Below, one piece after another: positions 63,181 through 64,000 of a stretch of DNA of 64,000 nt. A program made the position numbers and the translations under genes. Origin of the DNA: Cobetia marina. GTDB lineage: Bacteria; Pseudomonadota; Gammaproteobacteria; Pseudomonadales; Halomonadaceae. The DNA is taken from contig NZ_CP017114.1 in NCBI RefSeq assembly GCF_001720485.1, forward strand, positions 372,001 to 436,000. The letters run 5' to 3'. A model generated the notes under the pieces. That model saw only the letters and a program-made list of their open reading frames with translations. It did no database searches and was not told where the DNA came from. Each line of letters starts with the position of its first letter. Within the stretch, counting starts at the first letter, position 1.

Positions 63181-63209
63181 TTGAGCCGGAGCAGCCTTTC
63201 CGCTAGACT
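63181..63209 (+). promoter_or_regulatory. pyrG promoter candidate
   Basis: TTGAGC (63181-63186) and TAGACT (63204-63209) are separated by 17 bases; four of six matches each. The leader to pyrG is about 55 bases. Confidence 0.55.
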
Positions 63210-63224
63210 GGCGACCCATCCTGA

Positions 63225-64000
<776 letters not shown>

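Overview
This is a 64 kb chromosomal window from a GC-rich gammaproteobacterium, most likely a Halomonadaceae member (Halomonas/Cobetia-like). Gene order supports this: bamA-skp-lpxD-fabZ-lpxA-lpxB-rnhB-dnaE-accA-tilS as in enteric bacteria, and ppx/trxA/rho, hemB-ppk, tatABC-hisE-ubiB-ubiJ-ubiE, hslVU-ftsN-argS-priA-rpmE-malic enzyme-mrcA-pilMNOPQ-aroK-aroB-gltBD blocks resembling Pseudomonas. I see no rRNA, tRNA, IS element, prophage or CRISPR; nearly everything is core metabolism and envelope biogenesis.

Layout: 1-11 kb is envelope and lipid A assembly (BamA end, Skp, LpxD, FabZ, LpxA, LpxB), then RNase HII, DNA polymerase III alpha and AccA. 11-20 kb has TilS (with a perfect hexanucleotide microsatellite), exopolyphosphatase, thioredoxin, Rho, UbiD, a Fre-like flavin reductase and FolM. 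20-31 kb has an ECF sigma/anti-sigma pair, a DAHP synthase behind a long leader, a Tat-exported PhoX phosphatase with a Pho box, polyphosphate kinase, HemB and ElbB. 31-44 kb, mostly on the minus strand, has TatABC, HisE, UbiB/UbiJ/UbiE, a DUF971 protein, HslUV, an FtsN-like SPOR protein, ArgS and PriA. 44-64 kb has RpmE, malic enzyme, a DUF481 outer-membrane protein, PBP1a, PilMNOPQ, AroK, AroB, GltB, GltD and the start of PyrG.

Two regulatory architectures stand out. (1) The 3' end of rnhB has the dnaX-type slippery heptamer A AAA AAG in the zero frame. Six bases later comes a perfect 10-bp stem, which extends to 14 pairs, and the stem spans the rnhB stop codon. The -1 frame is open without a stop into dnaE, whose own ATG lacks a visible Shine-Dalgarno. 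This is a candidate programmed frameshift that would make an RNase HII-Pol III alpha fusion of about 1524 residues. (2) The DAHP synthase gene is preceded by two successive small ORFs. Each carries a Tyr-Trp-x-Trp-(x)-Phe cluster, and an intrinsic-terminator hairpin lies between them. This looks like tandem ribosome-mediated attenuation sensing all three aromatic amino acids.

Other readable regulation includes a near-consensus sigma-32 promoter for hslVU, a PhoB box in front of phoX, a C-rich G-poor rut-like leader before rho, an AT-rich structured leader before gltBD, and several terminator hairpins that share a TGCGTT tail instead of a plain U-tract. All functional assignments are from reading protein and DNA motifs; no database search was run.
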